Assembly (NCBI GenBank): GCA_016934955.1
Contig: JAFGRY010000048.1
Location: 62,001 to 126,000 of the forward strand
DNA from: a bacterium
GTDB lineage: Bacteria > Zhuqueibacterota > QNDG01 > JAGLOF01
Direction: 5' to 3'
Length of the DNA stretch: 64,000 bases
Numbering within the stretch: position 1 is the stretch's first letter; each line of letters opens with the position of its first letter. A model generated the notes under the pieces. That model ran no database searches and was not told the DNA's origin. It worked only from the letters and a program-made list of their open reading frames with translations. The position numbers were made by a program, and so were the translations under genes. Below are positions 1 through 7,668 of the stretch, piece by piece.

Positions 1-2913
1 CACGTCCTCAACCTGCTGGGGAGCGAATCGCAGAATCAGGGGCTTCGTAAAATCGAGCATGTCGCGGAGCATGCGTTCCAGCCGGATCACCTCGGTGATG
101 GCAACCTCCAGGCACTGCTGGTCCCTTGCGTCGAGCTGCAGTCTGCGGGTGAGGGCGGTGAGGGACATTTTTATGGAAGTGAGCGGGTTGCGTATTTCGT
201 GCACGATCGTCGACGTCGCCTTGCCGAATGCGGCCAGTTTTTCCATGCGGAATTTTTTCTGCTGCAGCTGAATGACTTCCGCTGTTTTTTCCTTCACGGT
301 TTTTTCAAGACTCTCGGTATATGTCTGCAGGCGGTCTTCGACATGCGACCGCCGTTCCAGCTCACCCGTGAGCTGTTCATTGAGGAGGGTGAGCTGTTTT
401 GTCCGCTTTTCGATCAGTGTCTGCAGATTCCGGTTACGCCTTTTCAGGCGGGACGAATGGATGCGGATGAATCCGGCGAGAAACAGGAGTCCCCCGATTC
501 CCGCACAAATCCGGAAGAATCCCGTCTGCCAAAACCGGGGCCTGATCACCAGCCGCACCAGCTGTTGCGGCCTGCTCCAGGTGCGCCGGTTCAGGGATGA
601 TTTTACCTGGAATGTGTAGCGTCCAGGCGGGAGATGTGAAAAAGTCATTGAATTGAGATTGCCCAGCATGTGCCAATTGTCGTCGAGATGTTCCATGCGG
701 TACTCATAGTGCACATTGCGGGGATTATCAAAATGGAGCGCCGAGAACTCGATGGTGAACACACGGGCGTCATGACCAGGGCGGATGATCGGCACAGTGT
801 CGAATCCCTCCTCTTTCGCGGCGTAGACGCCGTGGTAGTGCCGGGTGTTTTGGCGGGCGTCCAGAATTTTCATGTTCGTTATCCGCACCGGAGGCAGTGT
901 ATCGGCGTACCCGATCGTTTCCGGATCAAAGATGGTGAGACCGTCGATGCCGCCGAAAAGCAGGCCGCCGCCGCTGGAACGGCAGGAGGCGCCGACCATG
1001 AACTCATTTCCCTGCAGTCCGTCCCTGCGATAGTAATTATGCGAGATGCCGCTCGCGGGATCATACCGGGTGAGACCGTTGTTGGTGCCGATCCAGAGAA
1101 TGCCGGATGCGTCGGATTCGATGCTCGCGATCCAGTTGTCCGCCAGTCCCTGGACCTGTCTCAGGGATGAGAATGTTCCGGTGACCGGATCGAACCGGTT
1201 GACGCCGCCGCCTCTGGTCCCGATCCAGATGATACCGGCGGCATCTCTGTGCAGGACTCTGGCGACATTGTTTGTCAGTGAATTGGGATTGCCGGGTTCA
1301 TGCAAGTATCTGGTGATGGCGCCTGTTTCCGGGTCGAGTCGGTTGAGCCCGTTCCAGGTGCCGATCCAGAGCCGTCCGAGGCCGTCTTCAACAATCGAGT
1401 ATACGTCCCTGCTGCTCAGCTCGTTCAGGCCGGGACCCTGGGTGATGTGTTTAAAGGCGCGCCTGCGGGGCAGCCAGAGATTCAGCCCTCCCTCGGTGCC
1501 TATCCAGATCCGCTCCCGGGAGTCGGCGAAAATGGTCCTGACGATGCCGGGAGTCAGGGAGGCCGTATCACCGGGCGAGTGGGAAAAATGCGTGTTAGAC
1601 CCGGTATCCGGCCGGATGATGTCGATACCGGTCTCCGTGCCGGCCCAGATCGCACCCCGGTGGTCGGCGAAGAGCGAAAATACGTTCATACTCTGCAGAG
1701 CCCGTCCGTAGCGGGTGTAGCGGCCGGTGGCCCGGTCGAATCTGTTCAGTCCCGCATCGGTGCCGATCCAGATCTGTCCGCGGGCGTCCTCGACTACCGA
1801 ACGCACGACGGCGCCGCTGCCCCGTTCCCCGGGGGGCTGGGCCTTGAGATAGGCGAAGGGTTTGTGCATGAAGTCGGTTTTACTGATGCCGCCCCAGGTA
1901 CCGACCCATACCTCCCCGGTGCGTCCGAAGAGGATGCTGGTCACGACATTATGGGTAAGGCCGCGGTTGTCCAGGGGGTCGGCTTTGATGCGGGTGAGCT
2001 CCCGGACACCGGGCGAGTACATGGCGATTCCCTGGTCGGTGCCGATCCAGATTCGGCCCGAGGCATCTTCGGCCAGGGCGTTGATGGTGCTTTCGGGCAG
2101 AACGGCGGCGCGGCGGGAAAGCGAAATGCGGCGGGAATCCTCACTGCAGGCGGCCGTGACCGGTACGAGGCCCCTGTCCGTGCCCAGCCAGACAGTTCCG
2201 GTCCTGCTCGGCATCACTGCATTAATGGCCTCGGTGGTGCCGAGCGCGTCGAGAACGGCGGGATCAGGGCTGCAGCCGAGCACCGATCCCGCGGTATCGC
2301 ATACGAACAATCCCTTTTCCCGGCTGCCGACCCAGATACGGTTGCCGTCATCGACGTAAAGCGATGTAACCTCCGTTGTGAGCGGTTCTTTGGACGGCAT
2401 GAGGAGGGGGACGGAGGTCAGCGTGTCCGCAGGCGGCGTGGATCTGAACAGCCCGCAGTTCGTGGCAATCCACATGGTTTCATCTCGACCACGGGCAACA
2501 GCATGTATTCTGCAGGTGTGCACTTTTGCCGGAAGCGGTCCCGGTATCGGACGCGGCTGAAAGCATTCGGTAATCAGGTTGAACAGGTAGAGGCCGTTCT
2601 CGGTTCCCACCCAGAGAGTGCTGTCGGATTCGCGGCAGAGTGCGGTCACGGATATGTTGAACCCGGATGGATCGGGAGGATCCGGCACGAAGGAGATGAA
2701 CTCATATCCGTCATACCTGTTGAGCCCGTTGCGGGTGCCGAACCAGAGAAAACCGGCGGAATCCTGACAGATGCTCTGTACATAGTTCTGGGAGAGGCCG
2801 TCTTCATTGGTCAGCCGCTGGAACTGGACCGTCGTGATCTGTCCCGCGGCAAAAGGGATCGACAGTATCAGGGTGAGCCCGGCTGCAAAGAGTATGTTTT
2901 TCTGGCCGTTCAT
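1..2913 (-). CDS. Propeller-type sensor histidine kinase (3' end outside window)
   Basis: A 971-residue fragment is visible, cut by the left edge of the window. An N-terminal signal segment is followed by about 700 residues of two-component-regulator propeller repeats (blades with D-x-x-G-x-L-W-x-G-T-x-x-G-L, for example near residues 40-60). A Y_Y_Y domain follows near residues 730-785, then one membrane helix near 798-815, a coiled coil, and a dimerisation domain with the H-box HEIRNPL at residue 905. The ATPase domain must lie beyond position 1, and whether receiver or AraC domains follow cannot be seen. This is the periplasmic-sensor architecture known for polysaccharide-sensing kinases, with the propeller outside and the kinase inside; the ligand is unknown. 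The ATG at 2913 is preceded by a good promoter but only a poor ribosome binding site. A long plus-strand open frame across 1300-2934 is an antisense shadow. Confidence 0.93.
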   Translation of the reverse strand, partial: MNGQKNILFAAGLTLILSIPFAAGQITTVQFQRLTNEDGLSQNYVQSICQDSAGFLWFGTRNGLNRYDGYEFISFVPDPPDPSGFNISVTALCRESDSTLWVGTENGLYLFNLITECFQPRPIPGPLPAKVHTCRIHAVARGRDETMWIATNCGLFRSTPPADTLTSVPLLMPSKEPLTTEVTSLYVDDGNRIWVGSREKGLFVCDTAGSVLGCSPDPAVLDALGTTEAINAVMPSRTGTVWLGTDRGLVPVTAACSEDSRRISLSRRAAVLPESTINALAEDASGRIWIGTDQGIAMYSPGVRELTRIKADPLDNRGLTHNVVTSILFGRTGEVWVGTWGGISKTDFMHKPFAYLKAQPPGERGSGAVVRSVVEDARGQIWIGTDAGLNRFDRATGRYTRYGRALQSMNVFSLFADHRGAIWAGTETGIDIIRPDTGSNTHFSHSPGDTASLTPGIVRTIFADSRERIWIGTEGGLNLWLPRRRAFKHITQGPGLNELSSRDVYSIVEDGLGRLWIGTWNGLNRLDPETGAITRYLHEPGNPNSLTNNVARVLHRDAAGIIWIGTRGGGVNRFDPVTGTFSSLRQVQGLADNWIASIESDASGILWIGTNNGLTRYDPASGISHNYYRRDGLQGNEFMVGASCRSSGGGLLFGGIDGLTIFDPETIGYADTLPPVRITNMKILDARQNTRHYHGVYAAKEEGFDTVPIIRPGHDARVFTIEFSALHFDNPRNVHYEYRMEHLDDNWHMLGNLNSMTFSHLPPGRYTFQVKSSLNRRTWSRPQQLVRLVIRPRFWQTGFFRICAGIGGLLFLAGFIRIHSSRLKRRNRNLQTLIEKRTKQLTLLNEQLTGELERRSHVEDRLQTYTESLEKTVKEKTAEVIQLQQKKFRMEKLAAFGKATSTIVHEIRNPLTSIKMSLTALTRRLQLDARDQQCLEVAITEVIRLERMLRDMLDFTKPLILRFAPQQVEDV

Positions 2914-2969
2914 CGCATGCGGTTCCGGCAGTAGTGTATAGCACAGGAGATTGTAAATCGATATTCTTT

Positions 2970-2998
2970 AATATAATTATTGAATTTAAAAAAGACAA
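2970..2998 (-). promoter_or_regulatory. Sigma70-like promoter for the sensor kinase
   Basis: On the minus strand, TTGTCT (2993-2998) and TATATT (2970-2975) are separated by exactly 17 bp in an AT-rich stretch. The predicted start is near 2963, about 50 bases upstream of the kinase ATG. This is read by eye from consensus similarity only. Confidence 0.5.
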
Positions 2999-3020
2999 AT
3001 GCTATCTTGTACTATTGAGC

Positions 3021-3063
<43 letters not shown>

Positions 3064-3298
3064 CCACCCCGGTGCCTCTCCCCAAATGTCCGGCGAAAAG
3101 CACGAAAGAGAAAAATAACATGCAGGGTCGGTCATCGGTATCGAAATCGCAATCGGTAATCGAATCCGGGAACAGATACATCAGCGCTTAAGATCGGGAG
3201 AGTGAGAGAAAGAGCGTGGATGTCTTTTTAAGCTTTCGTCCTTTCTCCCCTCTGTTTTTTCGTATGTTTCGCAGGCTATTCAGGCGGTTGGAGACGGT

Positions 3299-4072
3299 AT
3301 GATCATCACACTTATCACCGATTTCGGAACAGCGGATCACTACGCTGCCGTGATGAAGGGCGTGATCCTTTCCGGGGCACCGCAGGCGACGATCGTCGAT
3401 ATCAGCCATCACATTCCGCCCCAGGATGTCGGCAGGGCCGCGTTTCTGCTGCACATGGCCTGGCGGTATTTCCCTGCCGGTACCGTTCATACGGCGGTGG
3501 TCGATCCGGGTGTGGGCACTGACAGACGGGTGCTCGCGGCGGAGGCGGAAGGACATTTTTTCCTGGCGCCCGACAACGGGCTTCTCTCCTGGGTACGTCA
3601 CACCTGTCCCGGACTGCGTGTTCGGAGCGTGGAAAACCGGGAACTTTTCCGGCCCGGCATCAGTTCCGTATTTCACGGCAGGGATATATTCTCCCCGGTC
3701 GCAGCCTTTCTGGCGTCCGGGGGCGACTGGGCTGATGTCGGCCCGGTTACCGCTTCCATTGTCAAAACCCGAATCCCCCTGCCGGAAAGCGACGGGAATC
3801 GCGTCAGCGGTGTGGTTGTCTATGTTGACGCATTCGGCAACTGTATTACCAATATTCCGGGAACCATGACGGAAGGGAGAACAGCGGCAGCCGCTGAATG
3901 CGGGGGGCATACCGTTTCCCGCTCCGGGTCCGTTTACGCCGACGCAGAAGCGGGTGAGGCGGTCCTCCTGACCGGCAGTCACGGGTACCTGGAAATGTCG
4001 GTCAGGAACGGCAGCGCCGCCGCTGTCTTCAGCATCGATGCCGGAAGTCCCGTATCCGTCATTCTGAAATGA
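3299..4072 (+). CDS. SAM hydroxide adenosyltransferase (DUF62 / chlorinase-fluorinase fold)
   Basis: This 257-residue protein has the length and motifs of the S-adenosyl-L-methionine hydrolase (adenosine-forming) family, related to the SAM-dependent halogenases. The N-terminal strand reads TLITDFGTADHY (D8). The family's Asp-Arg-His triad is present: D69 in VVDPGVGT, R76 just after, and H126 in SVFHGRDIFSP. The known reaction for the non-halogenase members is hydrolysis of SAM to adenosine and L-methionine, in the cytoplasm. The 23-residue halogenase insertion is not apparent, which favours the hydrolase. The start is supported by GGAGA 5 nt upstream. The gene is followed after 28 bp by a site-2 protease gene on the same strand, probably co-transcribed. 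Confidence 0.9.
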   Translation: MIITLITDFGTADHYAAVMKGVILSGAPQATIVDISHHIPPQDVGRAAFLLHMAWRYFPAGTVHTAVVDPGVGTDRRVLAAEAEGHFFLAPDNGLLSWVRHTCPGLRVRSVENRELFRPGISSVFHGRDIFSPVAAFLASGGDWADVGPVTASIVKTRIPLPESDGNRVSGVVVYVDAFGNCITNIPGTMTEGRTAAAAECGGHTVSRSGSVYADAEAGEAVLLTGSHGYLEMSVRNGSAAAVFSIDAGSPVSVILK

Positions 4073-4100
4073 GGTCATTACCGTACTGTAGTGGTCTGTT

Positions 4101-4979
4101 ATGAGAAATCCGTTCACTATCCTCAAAGACGCGGCCCGGAACGGGAAACGCTGGTTTCACCTGCTCCTGCTGCTGTGCACGTTCGGGACCGCGTTTTCCG
4201 TGGGCATGAGCGAAGGGGTGATCGGCGGCCTGCTCTACGCCGCCGGCCTTCTTTCCATTCTGCTGGCTCATGAAATGGGACACTATCTGGCCGCCCGGCG
4301 CCACGGGGTGCCCGCGACCCTGCCCTTTTTTATCCCCATGCCGCTGCCGCCCTTCGGAACCATGGGGGCGGTGATCCGAATGAAGGGGGTGATCCCCGAT
4401 CGCAGGGCGCTTCTTGATATCGGCGCCGCGGGCCCCTATGCCGGACTGCTGGTCTCACTGCCGCTGATCATCATCGGCGCCGGACATTCCCTGCCGGTGG
4501 AAACGGCGTCCATGGGGAGCGATGCCATTGCCCTGGGCGAGCCCCTGCTGTTCCGGTTTATTGTCAGCGTGACCGCCGGGAACGCTGGACCGGAACATGA
4601 TCTGCTTCTCCATCCGCTGGCGTATGCGGGCTGGGTCGGCCTGTTCGTGACCGCCCTCAACCTGCTGCCGGTGGGGCAGCTGGACGGCGGTCATATCATG
4701 TATGCGCTTTTTGGCGGAAAAAGCCGCTACGCTGCCGTGATCTACCACGCCGTCCTCTTTTACATCGCGCTCTTCCACTTTGCGGGGTGGCTCCTGCCGG
4801 TCATTCTCCTGTTCATCATCAGGCGGCACCCGCCCACCGGCGACGACCGGATCGCACTGGATCCGCTCAGGCGGGCGGCGGGTATCGGCGCCATGATCAT
4901 TTTCTTTTTCGTGTTCGTGCCGGTTCCGTTCGGCCCGGCGGAAGGACTGGTGACGCTGCTCCTGGGCCTTTTCCGGTAA
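4101..4979 (+). CDS. Site-2 protease family membrane metalloprotease (M50, EGY-like)
   Basis: A 292-residue polytopic membrane protein. The zinc-binding HEMGH motif starts at H57 in the second hydrophobic segment. The second M50 motif, NLLPVGQLDGGH, has its metal ligand at D195. The compact layout with no PDZ domain between them, plus the conserved PFFIPMPLPPFGTMGAVI loop, resembles the EGY/FtsH-associated group of intramembrane proteases rather than RseP. Such enzymes cleave transmembrane helices of regulatory or envelope proteins; the substrate here cannot be guessed. It follows the SAM hydrolase-like gene by 28 bp. The region 4980-5021 contains a GC-rich inverted segment and a T-run (CATTTTTTCT) that may end this transcript before the next promoter. 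Confidence 0.88.
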   Translation: MRNPFTILKDAARNGKRWFHLLLLLCTFGTAFSVGMSEGVIGGLLYAAGLLSILLAHEMGHYLAARRHGVPATLPFFIPMPLPPFGTMGAVIRMKGVIPDRRALLDIGAAGPYAGLLVSLPLIIIGAGHSLPVETASMGSDAIALGEPLLFRFIVSVTAGNAGPEHDLLLHPLAYAGWVGLFVTALNLLPVGQLDGGHIMYALFGGKSRYAAVIYHAVLFYIALFHFAGWLLPVILLFIIRRHPPTGDDRIALDPLRRAAGIGAMIIFFFVFVPVPFGPAEGLVTLLLGLFR

Positions 4980-5021
4980 TCCGGCTGCTGGGTCGTTTAC
5001 CGCGGATTGCGGCATTTTTTC

Positions 5022-5050
5022 TTGCAATTACCGCCCGGATTCTGTATAAT
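5022..5050 (+). promoter_or_regulatory. Strong sigma70-type promoter before a 40-residue ORF
   Basis: TTGCAA (5022-5027) and a perfect TATAAT (5045-5050) are separated by 17 bp. It is one of the best promoter matches in the window. The predicted transcription start is about 5057, giving a 24-nt leader to the ATG at 5081. Confidence 0.75.
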
Positions 5051-5080
5051 TTAGTGTTCTACTGCTACTGACGGAGAATT

Positions 5081-5203
5081 ATGAAATTTTTCAGAACATG
5101 GCCGGGTAAACTGATTCTGGTGCTTGTGTTCATCTTCTTCATCATCTATGGAATACAGTCGCTGGATCATGTGCTCACCCAGATGGAAAGCTCCACCCTC
5201 TGA
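5081..5203 (+). CDS. Small single-pass membrane protein (40 residues)
   Basis: An open frame too short for usual cut-offs: ATG at 5081, TGA at 5201-5203. A short basic N-terminus (MKFFRTWPGK) is followed by one strongly hydrophobic helix at about residues 11-23 and a polar, acidic tail. It sits alone between a strong promoter (5022-5050) and an intrinsic terminator (5266-5298), with GGAG 6 nt before the ATG, so it looks like a complete transcription unit. The family is not recognised. It could be a membrane-tethered regulatory micropeptide, a type I toxin-like peptide or a subunit of a membrane complex. No antitoxin-like antisense RNA signal was identified. Confidence 0.6.
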   Translation: MKFFRTWPGKLILVLVFIFFIIYGIQSLDHVLTQMESSTL

Positions 5204-5265
5204 CTGGATTGTATCGGGGTCGGGTGACTCCGGATCACAATTCCGAAACATGCTTCAATCAGTGA

Positions 5266-5298
5266 CGGTTCAGCTGCCGCGGGCAGGGGCCGTTTTTT
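5266..5298 (+). terminator. Intrinsic terminator of the small membrane-protein unit
   Basis: The outer arms CGGTTC/GGGCCG (two G-U pairs) and inner arms CTGCC/GGCAG enclose a GCG loop, with a 2-nt AG bulge on the left side. A run of six T follows (5293-5298). It separates the 40-residue ORF from the Fe-S protein gene at 5329. Confidence 0.65.
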
Positions 5299-5328
5299 CA
5301 CTCCGGTCGAACAACGCACAGGAATTGT

Positions 5329-6243
5329 ATGCAGTCAACAGGAAAGAAAAAGACCAGAAGAGAGTCCGTAAGACGGCTTCAGAAGATCCGTCAGTTCACC
5401 CTGGTCGGAGTCGGCCTCATTCTCGGCAACAGCTATTTCAATGCGATCAATACCAAAAGTGTTTACCAGGGAACGCTCAAGTCCGGATGCGTTCCCTTTT
5501 TAAACTGCCACGCCTGCCCGTTCGCCATTTCGTCCTGCCCCATCGGCATTTTGCAGCACTTTTCCGCCATGAAAAAGTTTCCGTTTCTGCTGCTGGGATA
5601 TCTGGGAATTATCGGCCTGATCTTCGGCCGGGCGGTGTGCGGCTGGATCTGTCCCTTCGGATGGCTCCAGGAGATGATGTACAGGATCAAATCCCGCAAA
5701 TTCAGCATCCCCGGGCCGTTTCTTCATCTCAAATACGTCTCACTTGTCGTTCTCGCCGTGATACTGCCCTATCTGACCGGCGCGCACTGGTTTTCGAAAC
5801 TCTGCCCCTGGGGCACACTGATAGCCGGGATCCCCTGGGCGGTCTGGAATCCGGCCGATCCCGAATTCGGCGATCCGGCGATCATGCCCGGCGACATCGG
5901 GTTTTACTACTGGCTCAAAATCGGTGTGCTGGCGTTTTTTCTGATTCTCTTCGTTTTCTACAAGCGGCCGTTCTGCCGCACGTTCTGTCCGCTGGGTGCG
6001 ATCTACTCGGTGTTCAATCGTTTCAGCATCATGCGGCTCGAGGTGGACCGTGACGAGAGATGCGCGGGCTGCAATCTTTGTAAACGCGTCTGTCCGGTGG
6101 ATATCAAGGTGTCCGATGATCCCAATTCACCGGAGTGCATTCGCTGTCTCGAGTGCCAGGTGTGCTCAAAGGTGCGTGTGACATGGAGACTCACCAATGG
6201 AAGAAAAACAGAAGCAGCTGCTGAAACAGCTGCCGGCGGTTGA
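5329..6243 (+). CDS. NapH/CcoG-like polytopic membrane protein with two 4Fe-4S clusters
   Basis: This 304-residue protein has several membrane helices, the NapH-type cysteine motifs CGWICPFGW and CRTFCPLGA on cytoplasmic loops, an additional CPWGT motif, and a C-terminal pair of 4Fe-4S motifs (CAGCNLCKRVCP and CIRCLECQVC). An N-terminal cysteine-rich loop (C-x5-C-x2-C-x6-C) is also present. Such proteins pass electrons between the quinone pool and periplasmic or cytoplasmic acceptors. No nitrate, nitrous oxide or cytochrome oxidase genes are nearby, so the partner is unknown; the adjacent selenocysteine and reductase genes suggest a role in anaerobic electron supply (inference). The start has AGGA 6 nt upstream. 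The 3' end overlaps selA by 47 bp. Confidence 0.87.
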   Translation: MQSTGKKKTRRESVRRLQKIRQFTLVGVGLILGNSYFNAINTKSVYQGTLKSGCVPFLNCHACPFAISSCPIGILQHFSAMKKFPFLLLGYLGIIGLIFGRAVCGWICPFGWLQEMMYRIKSRKFSIPGPFLHLKYVSLVVLAVILPYLTGAHWFSKLCPWGTLIAGIPWAVWNPADPEFGDPAIMPGDIGFYYWLKIGVLAFFLILFVFYKRPFCRTFCPLGAIYSVFNRFSIMRLEVDRDERCAGCNLCKRVCPVDIKVSDDPNSPECIRCLECQVCSKVRVTWRLTNGRKTEAAAETAAGG

Positions 6244-7597
6244 CCGGCTGCTGGAAAACAGGGCCATTCAGGACCTGCTGCAGCTGTATCCCCGCATCCT
6301 CGTTACCGAGGTGATTCAGGATACGATCGACAGGATGCGGAAAGCGATCCTCTCCGGAAATGGAGAGCCGCCTCCGGCCGAAGAAACGGTGGTGGAGCGG
6401 ATCCTGCACCGCTGTGCCGGAGAATTGCACCTTTCTCTGCGCCGGGCCATCAACGGTGTGGGGATCGTCCTGCATACCGGGCTGGGAAGAGCGGCCTTCG
6501 CGGAGCAGGCGATCCAGGCCCTCATGGAAACCACGGCCCATTTCTGCACCCTCCAGGCCGACATCGGCACCGGGAAACGGGGCGACCGATACGCGCATGT
6601 CGAAGGCCTGCTGAAACGGCTTTCGGGTGCCGAGGCGGCAATGGTCGTCAATAACAACGCGGCGGCCACCATGCTCATTCTCAATACGCTCGCCGAAGGG
6701 AAAGAGGTGATTGTCTCCCGGGGCGAACTGGTGGAGATCGGCGGGTCTTTCCGCATTCCGGATGTCATGCGGCGAAGCGGCGCCCGGCTGGTTGAGGTGG
6801 GTGCGTCAAACCGGACCCACCTTCGAGATTATACGGCGGCGGTAGGCGCGGATACCGCTATGCTTCTCAAGGTGCATCAGAGCAATTTCAAAATTATCGG
6901 ATTCACCAGCGACGTCGCGATCGGCGAGATCGCGGAACTGGCACACGAGCACGGGCTGTACGCAGTTGATGATCTCGGCAGCGGGGCGCTGGTTGATCTG
7001 GCAAAATGGGGACTTCCGCAGGAGCCGGTGGTCAGCCGTTCGATCGCGGCGGGCGCCGATGTTGTCTGCTTCAGCGGAGACAAACTGCTGGGAGGGCCTC
7101 AATGCGGCATCATCGTCGGGAAAAAGGAACCGATCGAGCGCATGAAAAAAAATCAGCTGACCCGGGCGCTGCGCTGCGGGAAAATGACCTATACGGTGCT
7201 CGAGGCGACGTTGCGTCTTTTTCTTGAGGAGGAGAAACTGCTGGAGCACCATCCGACGATCCGGATGCTTACGGAAACACCCGGGGAGATTAAAAAACGG
7301 GCCCAGAGCCTGAAGCGCAATCTGGCGAGCCTCGGCAATGAGAAATTGAACCTGCAGGTGCTGGAGGATCTCTCCGAGGTCGGCAGCGGCTCCCTTGCGG
7401 GCCTGCAGCTTCCAACCTGGGTGGTATCCCTCGAGATCAGGGGGCAGTCGGCGGAAACACTGGCGGCCGATCTCAGGCTGCAGCAGCCGCCGGTTTTTAC
7501 CCGCATCAAGGACGGGCACTGTCTCATTGACTGCCGGACGGTGCGGCGGGATGAGTTTGTCATGATCAGAGAGGCGGTACGGGGGGTACTGGGGTAG
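6197..7597 (+). CDS. selA: L-seryl-tRNA(Sec) selenium transferase
   Basis: At 466 residues this is full length for SelA, the PLP enzyme that converts seryl-tRNA(Sec) to selenocysteinyl-tRNA(Sec) using selenophosphate. The family blocks RRAINGVGIVLHTGLGRA, the VVNNNAAA motif and the PLP-lysine motif FSGDKLLGGPQCGI (K296) are all present. The start lies inside the 3' end of the Fe-S membrane protein gene (47-bp overlap), which implies translational coupling. selB follows 71 bp downstream. The pair shows that the genome encodes selenoproteins. selD and selC are not in this window. Confidence 0.97.
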   Translation: MEEKQKQLLKQLPAVDRLLENRAIQDLLQLYPRILVTEVIQDTIDRMRKAILSGNGEPPPAEETVVERILHRCAGELHLSLRRAINGVGIVLHTGLGRAAFAEQAIQALMETTAHFCTLQADIGTGKRGDRYAHVEGLLKRLSGAEAAMVVNNNAAATMLILNTLAEGKEVIVSRGELVEIGGSFRIPDVMRRSGARLVEVGASNRTHLRDYTAAVGADTAMLLKVHQSNFKIIGFTSDVAIGEIAELAHEHGLYAVDDLGSGALVDLAKWGLPQEPVVSRSIAAGADVVCFSGDKLLGGPQCGIIVGKKEPIERMKKNQLTRALRCGKMTYTVLEATLRLFLEEEKLLEHHPTIRMLTETPGEIKKRAQSLKRNLASLGNEKLNLQVLEDLSEVGSGSLAGLQLPTWVVSLEIRGQSAETLAADLRLQQPPVFTRIKDGHCLIDCRTVRRDEFVMIREAVRGVLG

Positions 7598-7668
7598 ATA
7601 CCCCCTCTGCCGTTTCATTCGATTCACAGCGGTGCTGCGGGATATGGCGGGCACCTGTCTTTTCAGGA

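Noticed and set aside
1300..2934. 544-residue plus-strand open frame opposite the sensor kinase
   Set aside because: The minus strand translates into clear propeller blades and a kinase H-box; the plus frame has no recognisable motif and is a GC-driven shadow.
5201..5230. Selenocysteine readthrough of the TGA ending the 40-residue ORF
   Set aside because: The frame continues for only six to seven codons before another stop, with no redox motif.
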